From the NCBI GenBank assembly GCA_041662485.1, contig JBAZSJ010000005.1, positions 103,622-167,621 of the forward strand: a stretch of DNA of 64,000 nucleotides, read 5' to 3'. The stretch's first letter is position 1, and each line of letters opens with the position of its first letter. The stretch comes from Rariglobus sp041662485 (lineage in GTDB: Bacteria > Verrucomicrobiota > Verrucomicrobiia > Opitutales > Opitutaceae). The position numbers and the translations under genes were made by a program. This document shows positions 46,460 through 56,350 of this stretch, piece by piece. Under the pieces are notes generated by a model. It saw only the letters and a list, made by a program, of their open reading frames with translations. It was not told the origin of the DNA and did not search any database.

Positions 46460-48088
46460 GTGAAGATGCCCGTCAAATCCATGACCACAGAAACCAATCA
46501 ACCGGCCAAACGAATCCCAAGCTGGCTTCTGGCCATTGCCTTCGCGGTGCCGATGATTTTCGCGCTTTTCACCCAAAACGTCTGGGAGGATTACTACATC
46601 ACCTTCCGCGCGAGCAAAAATCTGGCCGAGGGGCACGGGCTGGTTTTTCAGATCGGCGAACGCCTGCACACCTTCACCTCGCCGCTGGGCGTTCTTCTGC
46701 CGGCGGCGCTGAGCTGGCTCACGCATTCGGACACGGCCTCGCTCTGGCTGTTTCGCATCATCAGCAGCGCCGCCTTTGCCGGGGCCGCCGGGATGATGTG
46801 GTCCATCCTGCGGGTCCACGGCGCGGGCGCGCCCGCCCGCTGGATATCTTTGATCATCTTGCTGAGCAGCACGACGGCCGTTGCTTTCACCATCAATGGC
46901 ATGGAAACGGGCCTGCTCCTGTTTTTTTGCATGATGACCTTCGCCGAGATGACGCGGCTGGATGGCATCCGCGTCTTTCGGCTCGCGCTCGCCTTGGCCG
47001 GAATGATGTGGACGCGACCCGATGCCTTCGTTCCGGCGGGGGCGTTGATGGTGGGAGCGCTGGTTTTCATCCGGCCCGCGAGCGCCTCGGTTGACGGAAA
47101 GACGTTTGGCGCAATCGGACGCGCCCTGGCCTGGGCCGCCGCGATCTACGGCCCTTGGGTCGCCTGGGCATGGTGGTATTATGGCTCGCCCGTGCCGAAC
47201 ACGATCATCGCAAAGGCCGGCTTGTCCCCGAAAATTTCGTTCCCGGGCTACCTGTTTTCGGCGCCGTTCAAATACATCACCGGCGACTCGTCGATGAACC
47301 AGCTGTTTGCCCCGATCTACTCCACCTTCGGCGGCTGGCCGCCCATGCTGATCTCCCTCTTCACCGTCATGGCCATAGTCTCCGGCTTCCTCTGGGTTTT
47401 CCCGAAGGTGAACCGGGTGGGCCGCGCGGCTTCGCTGATGGTTTTCATCGGCAGCTTTTATATGCAGGCGATCCCGCTTTTTCCCTGGTATCTGCCCGTG
47501 TGGATCCTCGGGGCGGCCATGGCGCTGGGATGCGGCGTCGAGACATGTCTGAATGCTCTCAAACCCCAAGGCCTCGCCCGCCGGCTGCTCCGCAGCGGTG
47601 CCGTCATCGTTCTGCTTATGCTTGCCGCCGGCCTGGGACTCAGCGCCTGGCAGACACGCCAGCAACAGCGCCTCATCGAGGACGGCAACCGGCGCGCGAT
47701 CGGCCTCTGGCTGGCCTCCCATGCCAAACCGAGCGACACCGTCATGCTCGAATGCCTGGGCTACATCGGCTACTATTCACAGCTCAAGATGCTTGATTAC
47801 CCCGGTCTCAGTTCGCGTGAAGTGGTGGATGCGCGGCGCACCCGCGGACTGAAATTCACCGGTATCATCGGTTATTTGAAACCCGACTGGATAGTGCTTC
47901 GTCCCCAGGAATACCTGATGTGCGACGAGGCGCACGCCCTCGGAAATTATAAAATCGAAAAAGTCTGGGATGCGCAGGCCGCGATCGACGGGATCGATTT
48001 GCTTCCCGGCCGTGCATACCTGTCCTTCGACGCCGTCTTCCTGGTGTTGCGGCGGCAGGCTCCAGCCCTCCCATCACCGCAACCCTGA
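46460..48088 (+). CDS. GT-C-like membrane protein, AftB-like loop
   Basis: This 542-residue protein has about 10-12 membrane segments. The first loop has NVWEDYYITFRASKNLAEG and then HGLVFQIGERLHTFTSPLG, which resembles the first periplasmic loop of AftB-type arabinofuranosyltransferases and relatives, where the acidic pair is catalytic. The C-terminal soluble region includes VMLECLGYIGYYSQLKMLDY. It lies between the two paralogues A1 and A2 but is not itself similar to them. The start is a GTG at 46460, or an ATG at 46466. An arabinosyl or similar furanosyl transfer is only a guess. Confidence 0.72.
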   Translation: MKMPVKSMTTETNQPAKRIPSWLLAIAFAVPMIFALFTQNVWEDYYITFRASKNLAEGHGLVFQIGERLHTFTSPLGVLLPAALSWLTHSDTASLWLFRIISSAAFAGAAGMMWSILRVHGAGAPARWISLIILLSSTTAVAFTINGMETGLLLFFCMMTFAEMTRLDGIRVFRLALALAGMMWTRPDAFVPAGALMVGALVFIRPASASVDGKTFGAIGRALAWAAAIYGPWVAWAWWYYGSPVPNTIIAKAGLSPKISFPGYLFSAPFKYITGDSSMNQLFAPIYSTFGGWPPMLISLFTVMAIVSGFLWVFPKVNRVGRAASLMVFIGSFYMQAIPLFPWYLPVWILGAAMALGCGVETCLNALKPQGLARRLLRSGAVIVLLMLAAGLGLSAWQTRQQQRLIEDGNRRAIGLWLASHAKPSDTVMLECLGYIGYYSQLKMLDYPGLSSREVVDARRTRGLKFTGIIGYLKPDWIVLRPQEYLMCDEAHALGNYKIEKVWDAQAAIDGIDLLPGRAYLSFDAVFLVLRRQAPALPSPQP

Positions 48089-48097
48089 TTCCGCCCC

Positions 48098-49933
48098 GTG
48101 CTCATGATTACCGCATGGATCAGTCTGCCGGTCGCCCTGATTGCCTTCATGCTGCCCGGCGTCCAGGTCGCCCGACGCTTGGGTTGGGATGCGCCGGTCC
48201 TGACCGGGTTCTTCATTTCGTGCGCCCTTTGGCTTAATCTCGTCCTCATCCTGAATGCCTTCGGGGTGCCTCTGGACCGCACGCATCTTCTGGCAACCTG
48301 GGCCGTGTTGAGTGTGGGTGCGTGCGGCTGGGCGTGGAGAAAGCCTCTTGCCGCAACCGCCAACGAACCCTGGCTCCCCGAAGGATTAAACTGGCTTTGG
48401 GTGCTGCCTCCGCTTTTCGCCCTGATTTCCATCGGCATTCGCGGAGTGATCGACCCGATCAACGGCTGGGACAATTCCTTCCGGTGGGATGGGTTGGCGC
48501 AGAAAATTCTGCTGTATCAAAATCTCGATTTTTATCCGCCGGTCACCGCCGCGCACTTCGAGATCTACGCCTGGTGCGACGGCATTCCCCCGCTGGTGCC
48601 TCTGCTCAATTTCTGGATCTATCTGGTGACCGGCAGCTCTGATCCCGCCCTGATCGTCGGCCGGACCCTCGGGGAAGCCGCGTTGATTGGCACTGCGGTT
48701 TTCATGCTGGCGCGGGCGCTCTGGGGACGCGAGGCCGGCTGGCCCGCGCTGGCCATCGCGGCGACCTCTTCCCTGTTGCTCTGGGGCGTCAGCACCAGCC
48801 AGGAAACCGGACTCACCGCGCTCTCCCTCACCGCGCTCGTTTATCTCTGCATCAAACACCGGGAGAAGCCCTCATGGAAAATGGCCGCGGCCGCCGGTCT
48901 GGCCGCGGGTATCGGCGCCTTGTCCCGCGAATACGGACTGGCCTTCGTGCTGCTGGGCGGGGCGGTTTTCCTGCTTTCCCCGGCGGGACGCAGGACTCTC
49001 CTCGCCTACAGCGCCGCCGCCGCGCTGATGGCGGGGCCTTGGTATGTGCGCAACTGGATCCTGACCGGCAATCCGCTGTATTCAAATAATCTGGGCGGAC
49101 TCTTCCCGACCAACGCCATTTATACGGAAACCATGAAGGTGATCGCGTCCTACTGGAAGTTGGGGACGGGCCTGCATAATGAGCGTCTGTTCGCGTGCAA
49201 TATTCTGATCATCGTCGGCCTCTCCCTGCCGGGCGCGCTGGCCGGGTTGGTGATGTTGAAGTCCAAACGCTGGCTGCCATTTGTCGCCATCGTCCTGATT
49301 TGCGGCCTTTGGCTTTGGTCGCTGCCGTTAACAGGCGGAGGCTGGAACTACTCGGTGCGGGTGCTGACGCCCATGGTGGCCGTCTGCGCCGCACTCTGCG
49401 GCTGGCTGGGAACTTTCCGGCGGCTTCGCTGGGCGGGACTGGCGCTGGCGCTTGTGTTCTCGGCGGATGCGGCCCGGAGATCCTGGTTTCTCCCGGTGGC
49501 CCCGAATCCGGCTCCGCTTCCCTACACGTTCACCCCTTGGCGGGAGTGGCGGGAATTTGCCGACATGGTCACCCAGCACCCCGTATGGGCCTTCCTGGCG
49601 GTCAGGACGCGAGACTGCATCGTCATCGTGGACTCCCCGACCGCGCACACCCTGATCAAGAAACTGGGAGGCCGTGCTTCCATGGTTTTCAGCCCGGCGG
49701 TGGATCCTTGTTTCGACGATACCCTCTCTTTTGAACAGTGCCGGGAGGCGCTCCGGCATAACAACGTGCGCTGGATCGCGCTGACCATCGATGATCCGGT
49801 CGCGCAGGTAACGATCAAAAGACACCCGTTTTTAAGAACGTTGGTGGAAAAAACTGCCCCGTATGCGCGGGCCAATTCCGTGGCCATCTATGATCTCAAT
49901 GCGAGGGTGCAACCGTTGCCCGCAACACCATGA
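48098..49933 (+). CDS. GT-C-like membrane glycosyltransferase, paralogue A2
   Basis: The 611-residue protein mirrors the one at 44562-46448 in length, segment order and loop motifs: DPINGWDNSFRWDGL, then YAWCDGIPPLVPLL, then a GALSREYGLAFVLLGGA stretch matched by GALSREYGLAYIIIGAL in A1, and a WNYSVRVLTPMVAVCAAL stretch matched by WTYSMRVLSPLIAISAIL. This supports tandem duplication with one unrelated gene between. The start is GTG at 48098 or ATG at 48104. Its stop overlaps the next start by four bases. Confidence 0.75.
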   Translation: MLMITAWISLPVALIAFMLPGVQVARRLGWDAPVLTGFFISCALWLNLVLILNAFGVPLDRTHLLATWAVLSVGACGWAWRKPLAATANEPWLPEGLNWLWVLPPLFALISIGIRGVIDPINGWDNSFRWDGLAQKILLYQNLDFYPPVTAAHFEIYAWCDGIPPLVPLLNFWIYLVTGSSDPALIVGRTLGEAALIGTAVFMLARALWGREAGWPALAIAATSSLLLWGVSTSQETGLTALSLTALVYLCIKHREKPSWKMAAAAGLAAGIGALSREYGLAFVLLGGAVFLLSPAGRRTLLAYSAAAALMAGPWYVRNWILTGNPLYSNNLGGLFPTNAIYTETMKVIASYWKLGTGLHNERLFACNILIIVGLSLPGALAGLVMLKSKRWLPFVAIVLICGLWLWSLPLTGGGWNYSVRVLTPMVAVCAALCGWLGTFRRLRWAGLALALVFSADAARRSWFLPVAPNPAPLPYTFTPWREWREFADMVTQHPVWAFLAVRTRDCIVIVDSPTAHTLIKKLGGRASMVFSPAVDPCFDDTLSFEQCREALRHNNVRWIALTIDDPVAQVTIKRHPFLRTLVEKTAPYARANSVAIYDLNARVQPLPATP

Positions 49934-51357
49934 CCCTCCGGCCGCCACCCTCCTCGACCGAACGTATGTGCACCGGCCTGGCCGTCTGCGCCGCGGGCCT
50001 TTGGTTGTGGCTGTGCTTCTGCCTCTTTCCCCTTTCCGCCTGGAACGACGTGCGGCTGGAACCCAGTTTCCTGCTCGCCCGCGGGCTCCCGGTTTACCCC
50101 TCGCCAAACATCGGCGCGGTCACGACTTGGATATATGGACCGCTGCCGGTCTTGCTTTTGTGGCCGGCCACCTTTGCTCATGACACCGCGTCCGCACTGC
50201 TGACAGGTGGCGCGATCAATTTGTTTTTCACCGCCGGCGTCGTGGCTCTCGTGTGCGCTTGCAGCCCCGCCAAGCTGGGCGTCTGCGAACGGGTGCTGGC
50301 ATTCGCGACCTGCGTGGCCCTCTGGCCGGCCGCCAGCTTTCAATACATCCAGGCCGACAACTACGCCGTCGCCTGCGGACTGCTCTCCAATCTCATCCTG
50401 ATGCGCGGAACCGGCGGCGCACCTTCCGCGACCCGTGGCTGGCTCGCCGCGCTCGCGGCCGCCGGCGCCATCATGTGCAAACAAACCTCGGGCGGGATCA
50501 TTCTGGCGCAGTGCCTCTGGCTCGCCTGGATCGCCGGCCCGCGCGCCGGCCTCGTCCACGCGGTGCGCGCAGGCACGATGGTGGCCGGCTTGCTGGCCGC
50601 CGCCATCGCTTGGTTCGGCCCGCAGCAGCTTTGGTTCAATCTTGTCCAGGTGCCGGGTCATCTTCCGTGGACCCAGGAGACGGCGAAACGGCTGCTGGAC
50701 CTGGCCCCGTTGCTCGCAGTGCATGTGCTAGCCCCCGCCGCCGTGCTGATATTTTTCAGACGCCATATCTGGCGCACGCATTCTCCGTTACTGCTGCCCT
50801 CCTTGACGTGGTGCTGCGTGTTGCCCGGCGGCCTGGCGGGAATCCTCACGCTCGGCGGCACCCTCAATTCCATTCAAGGACTGCACTACCTGCTCCCCCC
50901 GCTGATGCTCGTCTTCTTCGAGGTCACCCGGCGAACCGCATCAATCGCGCGCAAGACATTCATCATCTCGGCCGGACTGGTGGTGGCCATTGTGGGTCTG
51001 CGTGTCAGCGCAACCCCGTTGCGCCCCCTCCTGCCGCTGACCTCACACCTCAAGCAGGGCGAATCGATCGCCCGCCAGCTCCCCGGGCAGATCTGGTTTC
51101 CGTGGAACCCTCTCATCACAATTTATACCGAGGGCAAATTCTATCACGCCGAGGACGGTTTGTATGTCCGCTTCATCACGGGCTATCCGCTGACATACAG
51201 CCATGCCGACGCCCACCTTCCCGACCACTGGCTGGTCACCGCCCTGCCCTCGGGCAATTCCGACTGGGGCCTGGCTCTCAACATTCGTCCGGTCGAACAG
51301 CCGCCGACCGAGATCGGCATGTGGCATCTTTACAGGAACGTCCAAGCCGCTCCATGA
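49930..51357 (+). CDS. GT-C-like membrane protein
   Basis: This 475-residue protein has about 10 hydrophobic segments. After the first segment it shows SAWNDVRLEPSFLLARGLP and then a YPSPNIGAVTTWIYGPLPV stretch, which would be the first outer loop with an acidic pair. It lacks the large C-terminal soluble part of its neighbours. It starts in a 4-bp ATGA overlap with paralogue A2 and ends in another ATGA overlap, so it is tightly coupled to both sides. No named family is recognised; a glycosyltransferase role follows from fold features and context. Confidence 0.68.
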   Translation: MTLRPPPSSTERMCTGLAVCAAGLWLWLCFCLFPLSAWNDVRLEPSFLLARGLPVYPSPNIGAVTTWIYGPLPVLLLWPATFAHDTASALLTGGAINLFFTAGVVALVCACSPAKLGVCERVLAFATCVALWPAASFQYIQADNYAVACGLLSNLILMRGTGGAPSATRGWLAALAAAGAIMCKQTSGGIILAQCLWLAWIAGPRAGLVHAVRAGTMVAGLLAAAIAWFGPQQLWFNLVQVPGHLPWTQETAKRLLDLAPLLAVHVLAPAAVLIFFRRHIWRTHSPLLLPSLTWCCVLPGGLAGILTLGGTLNSIQGLHYLLPPLMLVFFEVTRRTASIARKTFIISAGLVVAIVGLRVSATPLRPLLPLTSHLKQGESIARQLPGQIWFPWNPLITIYTEGKFYHAEDGLYVRFITGYPLTYSHADAHLPDHWLVTALPSGNSDWGLALNIRPVEQPPTEIGMWHLYRNVQAAP

Positions 51358-53075
51358 GTCTGCCCAACTACCTCCTTCTGCTGGGATGTTTCGTCTGCAC
51401 GGTATTCGGGTTCGGTTTGCCGCTGGCGCTGCGTCTCACCGAAGACGCCTTGGAACAAGTGACCGCCGCGGCGATGATAGGACTCGTGGTGAGTTTCGTG
51501 CTGGCGTTTGGCATTTATGCCGCAGGCCTTTCCTGGTGGTGGTTCGCGCTTGCGCCGGTCGCAGGCTTGATCGGCTTGATCAGCCAAGGTGCCGCCATAA
51601 GGAACATATGGAGCAACCCAAACGCCCGCCAGTCCCTCATCGGCTGGCTGATCGTGGCGGCCTGGACGCAGGCCCTGACCGCCATGATCCGCAGCTACAG
51701 CGGCGGCGCCTGGGGCGACTGGCTCGAACATCATCAGCGCGCGCTTTTTTTCCACGAGCATTGGAGACTGGATTTCAATTTCATCGGCGACTACCTGCTG
51801 ACCGCCCGCCCGCCGCTGGCCAACGTCGTCACCGCCGGATTCGAGGCCATCACGCAAAACGTGCTGGCGTGCGGCCAGGCGGTGCTCGCGCTGTGGAGTT
51901 CCCTCGCGGTTTTTCCCCTGGCTCTTTTTTGCCGACGGTTTGGCGGTGGCGCGGAACGGCTGCCTGTGCTCGCCCTGCTGCTGATGCTGAATCCGTCTTT
52001 CACCCAAAACTCCACCTTCGCATGGACCAAGTTGCCGGCGGCGTTTTTCGTGCTGGTCGGCGCTCATTTCCTGCTCTCCTCGCTGGATCGGCCGGACCGT
52101 CGCGCGCTCTTCGCCCTCGCGGCGGCGGCGCTGGCCGCGGCACTGCTTACCCACTATTCCGCCGGCCCGTATTGCATCGTGCTGGCCGGTTGGTGGATTC
52201 TCTGGCGATTGCATGAAAAAGCGTTCCGTTCCCTGGCCATGGAGATGCTAACGGGGTTGCTCGTGGTGACTCCCTTGCTTGGCCTGTGGTTTTCCTGGGC
52301 CTGGATTCACTATGGCGCGGCCGGCACCTTCCTGAGCAATTCCACCGCCACGGACAGCGACGCCCATGGTTTGGGCGCGCAACTTGGCAGGATCGCGGCC
52401 AATCTGTGGGACACGCTCGTCCCTCATCCCCTGCGCTCCGTCAACTACGCCCTCATCCGGCAGCCGACGCGCATCGGTTGGTTTCGCGATTATTTTTTCA
52501 TGATCAACCAGGTAAACCTGCCCGCCATGCTCGGCACCGGAGGGCTTGTCGCACTGGCCTGTTCTTTTTTCAAGAAGGGGCCCGTCATCGCCGGATATCA
52601 GACATCCCTGCGACCCGCTTGGGTGATATCCGCCCTCGTGCTCACGATCATCCTCGGTGTCGCCGTCGTCGGCTCACGGGACGAATGGGGGCTTGCCCAC
52701 ATTTGCCTGCAACCCGTGAGTTTGCTCGGGCTCGCCTGTCTCGCCGCCCGGATCGACCTGATCGGCCGGATCGGCGGCGTGATTCTGGGCCTCGGGCTGG
52801 CCTGGGATGCCGTTGTGAACATCGGCTTGCACTACACCCTGCAGTCACGCGATCCGGATCCCGCCTGGCTGGCGCTGCATAACCCCATGCAGGCACTCAT
52901 CCAGTATGGGAGCGTGGCCTTGAGCGCCTCCTTGAAAGACGTGACCGGAGTCCGCTTTCTGCGCGACGGCCTGCCCGGCTTGGCGATACCCGTGGCGGCG
53001 CTCTTGATCGTGCTCGTCGCCGCTGCTATCTGGCTGCGATGCACGACTCGCGGCCCGCAACCGCGCCGCACTTGA
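51354..53075 (+). CDS. GT-C-like membrane protein
   Basis: The 573-residue protein has about 12 membrane segments. The first large loop has AWGDWLEHHQRALFFHEHW and then GDYLLTARPPLANVVTAGF, with candidate acidic catalytic residues. Mid-protein segments include AWTKLPAAFFVLVGAHFL and THYSAGPYCIVLAGWWILW, which are common in ArnT/PMT-like proteins. It starts in an ATGA overlap with the upstream gene, which supports the start at 51354 although the frame is open far upstream. No signal of a defined family beyond GT-C. It is probably part of the same assembly. Confidence 0.7.
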   Translation: MSLPNYLLLLGCFVCTVFGFGLPLALRLTEDALEQVTAAAMIGLVVSFVLAFGIYAAGLSWWWFALAPVAGLIGLISQGAAIRNIWSNPNARQSLIGWLIVAAWTQALTAMIRSYSGGAWGDWLEHHQRALFFHEHWRLDFNFIGDYLLTARPPLANVVTAGFEAITQNVLACGQAVLALWSSLAVFPLALFCRRFGGGAERLPVLALLLMLNPSFTQNSTFAWTKLPAAFFVLVGAHFLLSSLDRPDRRALFALAAAALAAALLTHYSAGPYCIVLAGWWILWRLHEKAFRSLAMEMLTGLLVVTPLLGLWFSWAWIHYGAAGTFLSNSTATDSDAHGLGAQLGRIAANLWDTLVPHPLRSVNYALIRQPTRIGWFRDYFFMINQVNLPAMLGTGGLVALACSFFKKGPVIAGYQTSLRPAWVISALVLTIILGVAVVGSRDEWGLAHICLQPVSLLGLACLAARIDLIGRIGGVILGLGLAWDAVVNIGLHYTLQSRDPDPAWLALHNPMQALIQYGSVALSASLKDVTGVRFLRDGLPGLAIPVAALLIVLVAAAIWLRCTTRGPQPRRT

Positions 53076-53116
53076 TTTATCCGCCTTAAACCGCACACCC
53101 TCTCCGCATCTCCATC

Positions 53117-54058
53117 GTGAATCCCAAACCCAGCATCGCCATCGTTATCCCGGTCTTCAACGAGGAGCCCGTTTTACCCGAGCTTTTGCGCAGGCTTGAA
53201 GCCGTGTTCGCATCGGATGCCGGAATGGATTGGAGCGTGATTTTCATCAACGACGGCAGCCGGGACCGGACGGCCGAACTGATCAAAACGCAGGCCGCCC
53301 GCGATTCGCGTTTCAAGCTCGTCGATTTTTCCCGGAATTTCGGCCATCAGGCCGCGCTCACCGCCGGACTGGCCCACGCGGATACCGTCGACGCCGTGGT
53401 GACGATGGACGCCGACTTGCAGGATCCTCCCGAACTCATCCCCGAAATGGTCGCGGCCTGGCAGGGCGGCGCCCAGGTGGTGCTGGCGGTGCGCCGTTCG
53501 CGCCAGGAGACGGGACTGCGCCGGGCGGGCTTCGATTTTTTCCACAAAACCTTCAACCGGCTCATCGATTTTCCCATCGAGTCCAACACGGGGACCTTCG
53601 GCCTGCTCGGACGCCCGGCGGTGGCGGCATTCAATCAACTGTCCGAACAACACCGTTTTTTCCCCGGCCTGCGCGCCTGGGTCGGCTTCCCCCAGGCCGA
53701 GATTTTCTACGACCGGAAAGAACGGGCCGCCGGCACGCCGGCCGTCACCTTTCGCAAACTCGTGCGCTACGCCCTCGACGGCGTGTTCAGCTTCTCTCAT
53801 CTGCCGCTGCGCCTGCTCACCTACGCGGGGCTTGTGACGGCCGCGCTGGGATTCGCGGTCGGATTGTTTTTCATCGTGCGGCGGCTGCTTGGCATCGAGG
53901 TCGCCCAGACCGGTTTCACCACGCTGGTCACGCTGGTTCTCTTTCTCGGCGGCGTGCAACTCATCGGGATCGGCGTGCTCGGGGAATATCTCGGACGCAT
54001 CTACGACGAAGTTAAGCGCCGCCCCCACTACATCGTCAAAAGCAGGAGCGGGTTTTGA
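53117..54058 (+). CDS. Family 2 glycosyltransferase with C-terminal membrane helices (GtrB/ArnC-like)
   Basis: The 313-residue protein has a GT2 domain with IAIVIPVFNEEPVLPELLR, VIFINDGSRDRTAELI, NFGHQAALTAGLAHAD, and the metal site VTMDADLQDPPELIPEMV, followed by two C-terminal membrane helices (LLTYAGLVTAALGFAVGLFF, LVTLVLFLGGVQLIGIGVLG) and the usual GEYLGRIYDEVKRRPHYIV end. This is the GtrB/ArnC/DPMS layout of polyprenyl-phosphate glycosyltransferases. It starts with GTG at 53117. It is the third donor-forming enzyme of the cluster and overlaps the next gene by four bases (TTGA). Confidence 0.93.
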   Translation: MNPKPSIAIVIPVFNEEPVLPELLRRLEAVFASDAGMDWSVIFINDGSRDRTAELIKTQAARDSRFKLVDFSRNFGHQAALTAGLAHADTVDAVVTMDADLQDPPELIPEMVAAWQGGAQVVLAVRRSRQETGLRRAGFDFFHKTFNRLIDFPIESNTGTFGLLGRPAVAAFNQLSEQHRFFPGLRAWVGFPQAEIFYDRKERAAGTPAVTFRKLVRYALDGVFSFSHLPLRLLTYAGLVTAALGFAVGLFFIVRRLLGIEVAQTGFTTLVTLVLFLGGVQLIGIGVLGEYLGRIYDEVKRRPHYIVKSRSGF

Positions 54059-56310
54059 TCAAAAGAACGTTTCTTTTCCTGGTTTTCGTCGTTTTGGGAG
54101 GGCTGTTGGTCGGAATGGGACTCAGCCTGCTCTTCAGCACCTTCATGCTCTACGACGACGAGGGCTACGTGTTGATCACCCTGCGTGATTTCTCCCTGCA
54201 CGGAGGGCTCTACGATCAAATTTTCAGCCAATACGGGCCGGCGTTTTATCTGATCTATGATGCGCTGCACCGCCTGATCGGTTTCGAATGGAGCAACACC
54301 GTCGGCCGCCTGATTACATTGGTCAACTGGTCGGGCACGGCCGTGTTTTGCACCTTGTTGGTGATGCGGTCGCGCGTCTCCTGGGCGCTCGGACTTTTCG
54401 TGATGGCCGATGTTTTCATCTACCAATGGATCATGATCAACGAGCCCATGCACCCGGGCAGCACCATCACGGTGCTGGTCGCAGGCACGGCATGGTTGGG
54501 CTGGGAGCTTTTGCATGCCGGAAGAATCCGGTCATTCGCCATCACAGTTGGTCTTGCCGGTGCGGTTCTCGGGCTGATCAAAATCAACATCGGCGCGTTT
54601 GTGGTGCTATCGACCGGATTCTGGCTGGTGCTGGCATCGCCAACCCCGCTTGCGCGGCATTGGAAGCTGGCGCTCGCCGGACTCGGATTATGCCTCCCCG
54701 CCGTGATGATGCGGTCGTTGCTTGAGGAGCCTTGGGTGCAGGTGTTTGCGATCATCGCGGGGCTCTCCATTGCCGGAACCGTGCTCGCGGCAGAATCAGG
54801 CTCCCGCGCCAAACCTGCCGGCCGCTCGGCATGGTTCTGGTTTCTGGGCACGGGTCTAGGCGTCACGCTGGGGATCGTCGTTCTCACGCTCGCGCGGGGC
54901 ACAAGCCTGGCGGCGCTGTGGGAAGGCGTCATCGTCGCCCCGCTCAAACATCCGGGAATTTACGCCTTTCCCCTCCGCTGGCGACCCGGGGTGCTGCCGG
55001 TTGCCTTGGCGGCATTGGGATTGGTCATCGCCTCGATGCGCAGGCCCGACGATCAGCGGCTCATCCTGGTCATCGCTTGGGTGCGAATTACGGCGGTCGC
55101 GCTGTTTCAGCTCACCCTGCTCCCTTGGTTCTCCGCAAGCCAGGCCGCCATCGGTCTGTGTTACGGCCTGCCTCTTGCCGGACTTTTTGCCCTGCCGCTC
55201 AGAAGAGCCAACACCCCCGCGTCACCGGCCGACCAAGCGCGCGCCTGGATCGCCTTGCTGTTCGTCTTTCAATCCCTGCACGCCTATCCGGTCGCCGGCA
55301 GTCAGCTCAACTGGGGCACTTTTCTCTGGGTTCCCCTCATGGCGCTCGGCCTTCAGGAGGCTCTTGATGTCGTGCTCGCAACACGCTCGGCGCAGGCGTC
55401 CCGCCGCATTTGGGGCGGCGTAAAGATCGGCCTTATCGGCCTCACGGCGAGCATGCTTTTCATCTTGCTCAGCGTCGCCCACAACAACCGGCTCAACTGC
55501 GAACCGCTCGCGCTTCCGGGCGCCGAAAAGATCGGCCTTCCGGCCAACATCAACTCGGCCATCCGCGTCATCACTGAAAATGCGCGAGTCCATGGCGACA
55601 TGCTCCTGAGCCTGCCCGGAGGCTTCAGCTTGAATCTTTGGTCCGGTGTCAGCACCCCCACCCTGGCCAACGCCACCCACTGGTTCTCGCTGCTGACGCC
55701 CGAACGTCAGGAAGCAATCATCGAACGCATGAAGGCGTCACCCCGCGCAATCTTCGTGGTTCAGCACAACATTCTCGCGAGCCTGTTAAAAGCGGGCTTT
55801 CACCCCGGCGGCCCCGCCATGGAATATCTGCGCGCCTCCTATCGTCGGGCATTCGCCATCGAAGGATATTCATTCTGGGTTCACAAGGACCGCTCCATCG
55901 CGCCGCTGTCCACGGGATCGTTGATCCGCTTGCCAAACGGCGATCCGGGTGCGTTGCAGATGACCCTCACCCTGGCTCCAGTCGATGGTCGGGTGGCATG
56001 CATCGAGGTCTGGGCCGTCGTCGGCCAACCGTGGAAGGCCCTCACTCTTAACGCCACCAACACCCGTGTGGAGATGACCCCGTTGAACCTCGACAACTCT
56101 CCCTCCGGTCCGGCACGGCCAGTCTCGTGGCCTCTTGCATTGAGTGAAGTCAACCGCCTTACCCTGTCATTCGCCACCGACACCCCCCTTCCTCCGCCCG
56201 AAGGACTGGAGTCCAGGCTGATGACCGCCGACGGCCGGCGATTGGGGGCGGCCCGGATATTGGCTCCCAACGGCGGGGAACTGCCTCCCCCCGTCGAACC
56301 GACCCCTTAG
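54055..56310 (+). CDS. GT-C-like membrane protein, paralogue B1
   Basis: This 751-residue protein has about 11 membrane segments and a C-terminal soluble region of roughly 250 residues. The first loop begins FMLYDDEGYVLITLRDFSLH, with an acidic DDE-like motif, then FSQYGPAFYLIYDALHRLIG. The soluble part contains STPTLANATHWFSLLTPERQ. All of these are matched in the gene at 56351-58549, its tandem paralogue. It starts with TTG at 54055 in a 4-bp overlap with the GT2 stop; the next internal Met is 20 residues later, which supports TTG. Role: probable transfer of a sugar from a polyprenyl-phosphate donor. Confidence 0.78.
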   Translation: MIKRTFLFLVFVVLGGLLVGMGLSLLFSTFMLYDDEGYVLITLRDFSLHGGLYDQIFSQYGPAFYLIYDALHRLIGFEWSNTVGRLITLVNWSGTAVFCTLLVMRSRVSWALGLFVMADVFIYQWIMINEPMHPGSTITVLVAGTAWLGWELLHAGRIRSFAITVGLAGAVLGLIKINIGAFVVLSTGFWLVLASPTPLARHWKLALAGLGLCLPAVMMRSLLEEPWVQVFAIIAGLSIAGTVLAAESGSRAKPAGRSAWFWFLGTGLGVTLGIVVLTLARGTSLAALWEGVIVAPLKHPGIYAFPLRWRPGVLPVALAALGLVIASMRRPDDQRLILVIAWVRITAVALFQLTLLPWFSASQAAIGLCYGLPLAGLFALPLRRANTPASPADQARAWIALLFVFQSLHAYPVAGSQLNWGTFLWVPLMALGLQEALDVVLATRSAQASRRIWGGVKIGLIGLTASMLFILLSVAHNNRLNCEPLALPGAEKIGLPANINSAIRVITENARVHGDMLLSLPGGFSLNLWSGVSTPTLANATHWFSLLTPERQEAIIERMKASPRAIFVVQHNILASLLKAGFHPGGPAMEYLRASYRRAFAIEGYSFWVHKDRSIAPLSTGSLIRLPNGDPGALQMTLTLAPVDGRVACIEVWAVVGQPWKALTLNATNTRVEMTPLNLDNSPSGPARPVSWPLALSEVNRLTLSFATDTPLPPPEGLESRLMTADGRRLGAARILAPNGGELPPPVEPTP

Positions 56311-56350
56311 TTGAAATCCCCCCAGCCTGACCCGCCCGACCGGTCCGCCC

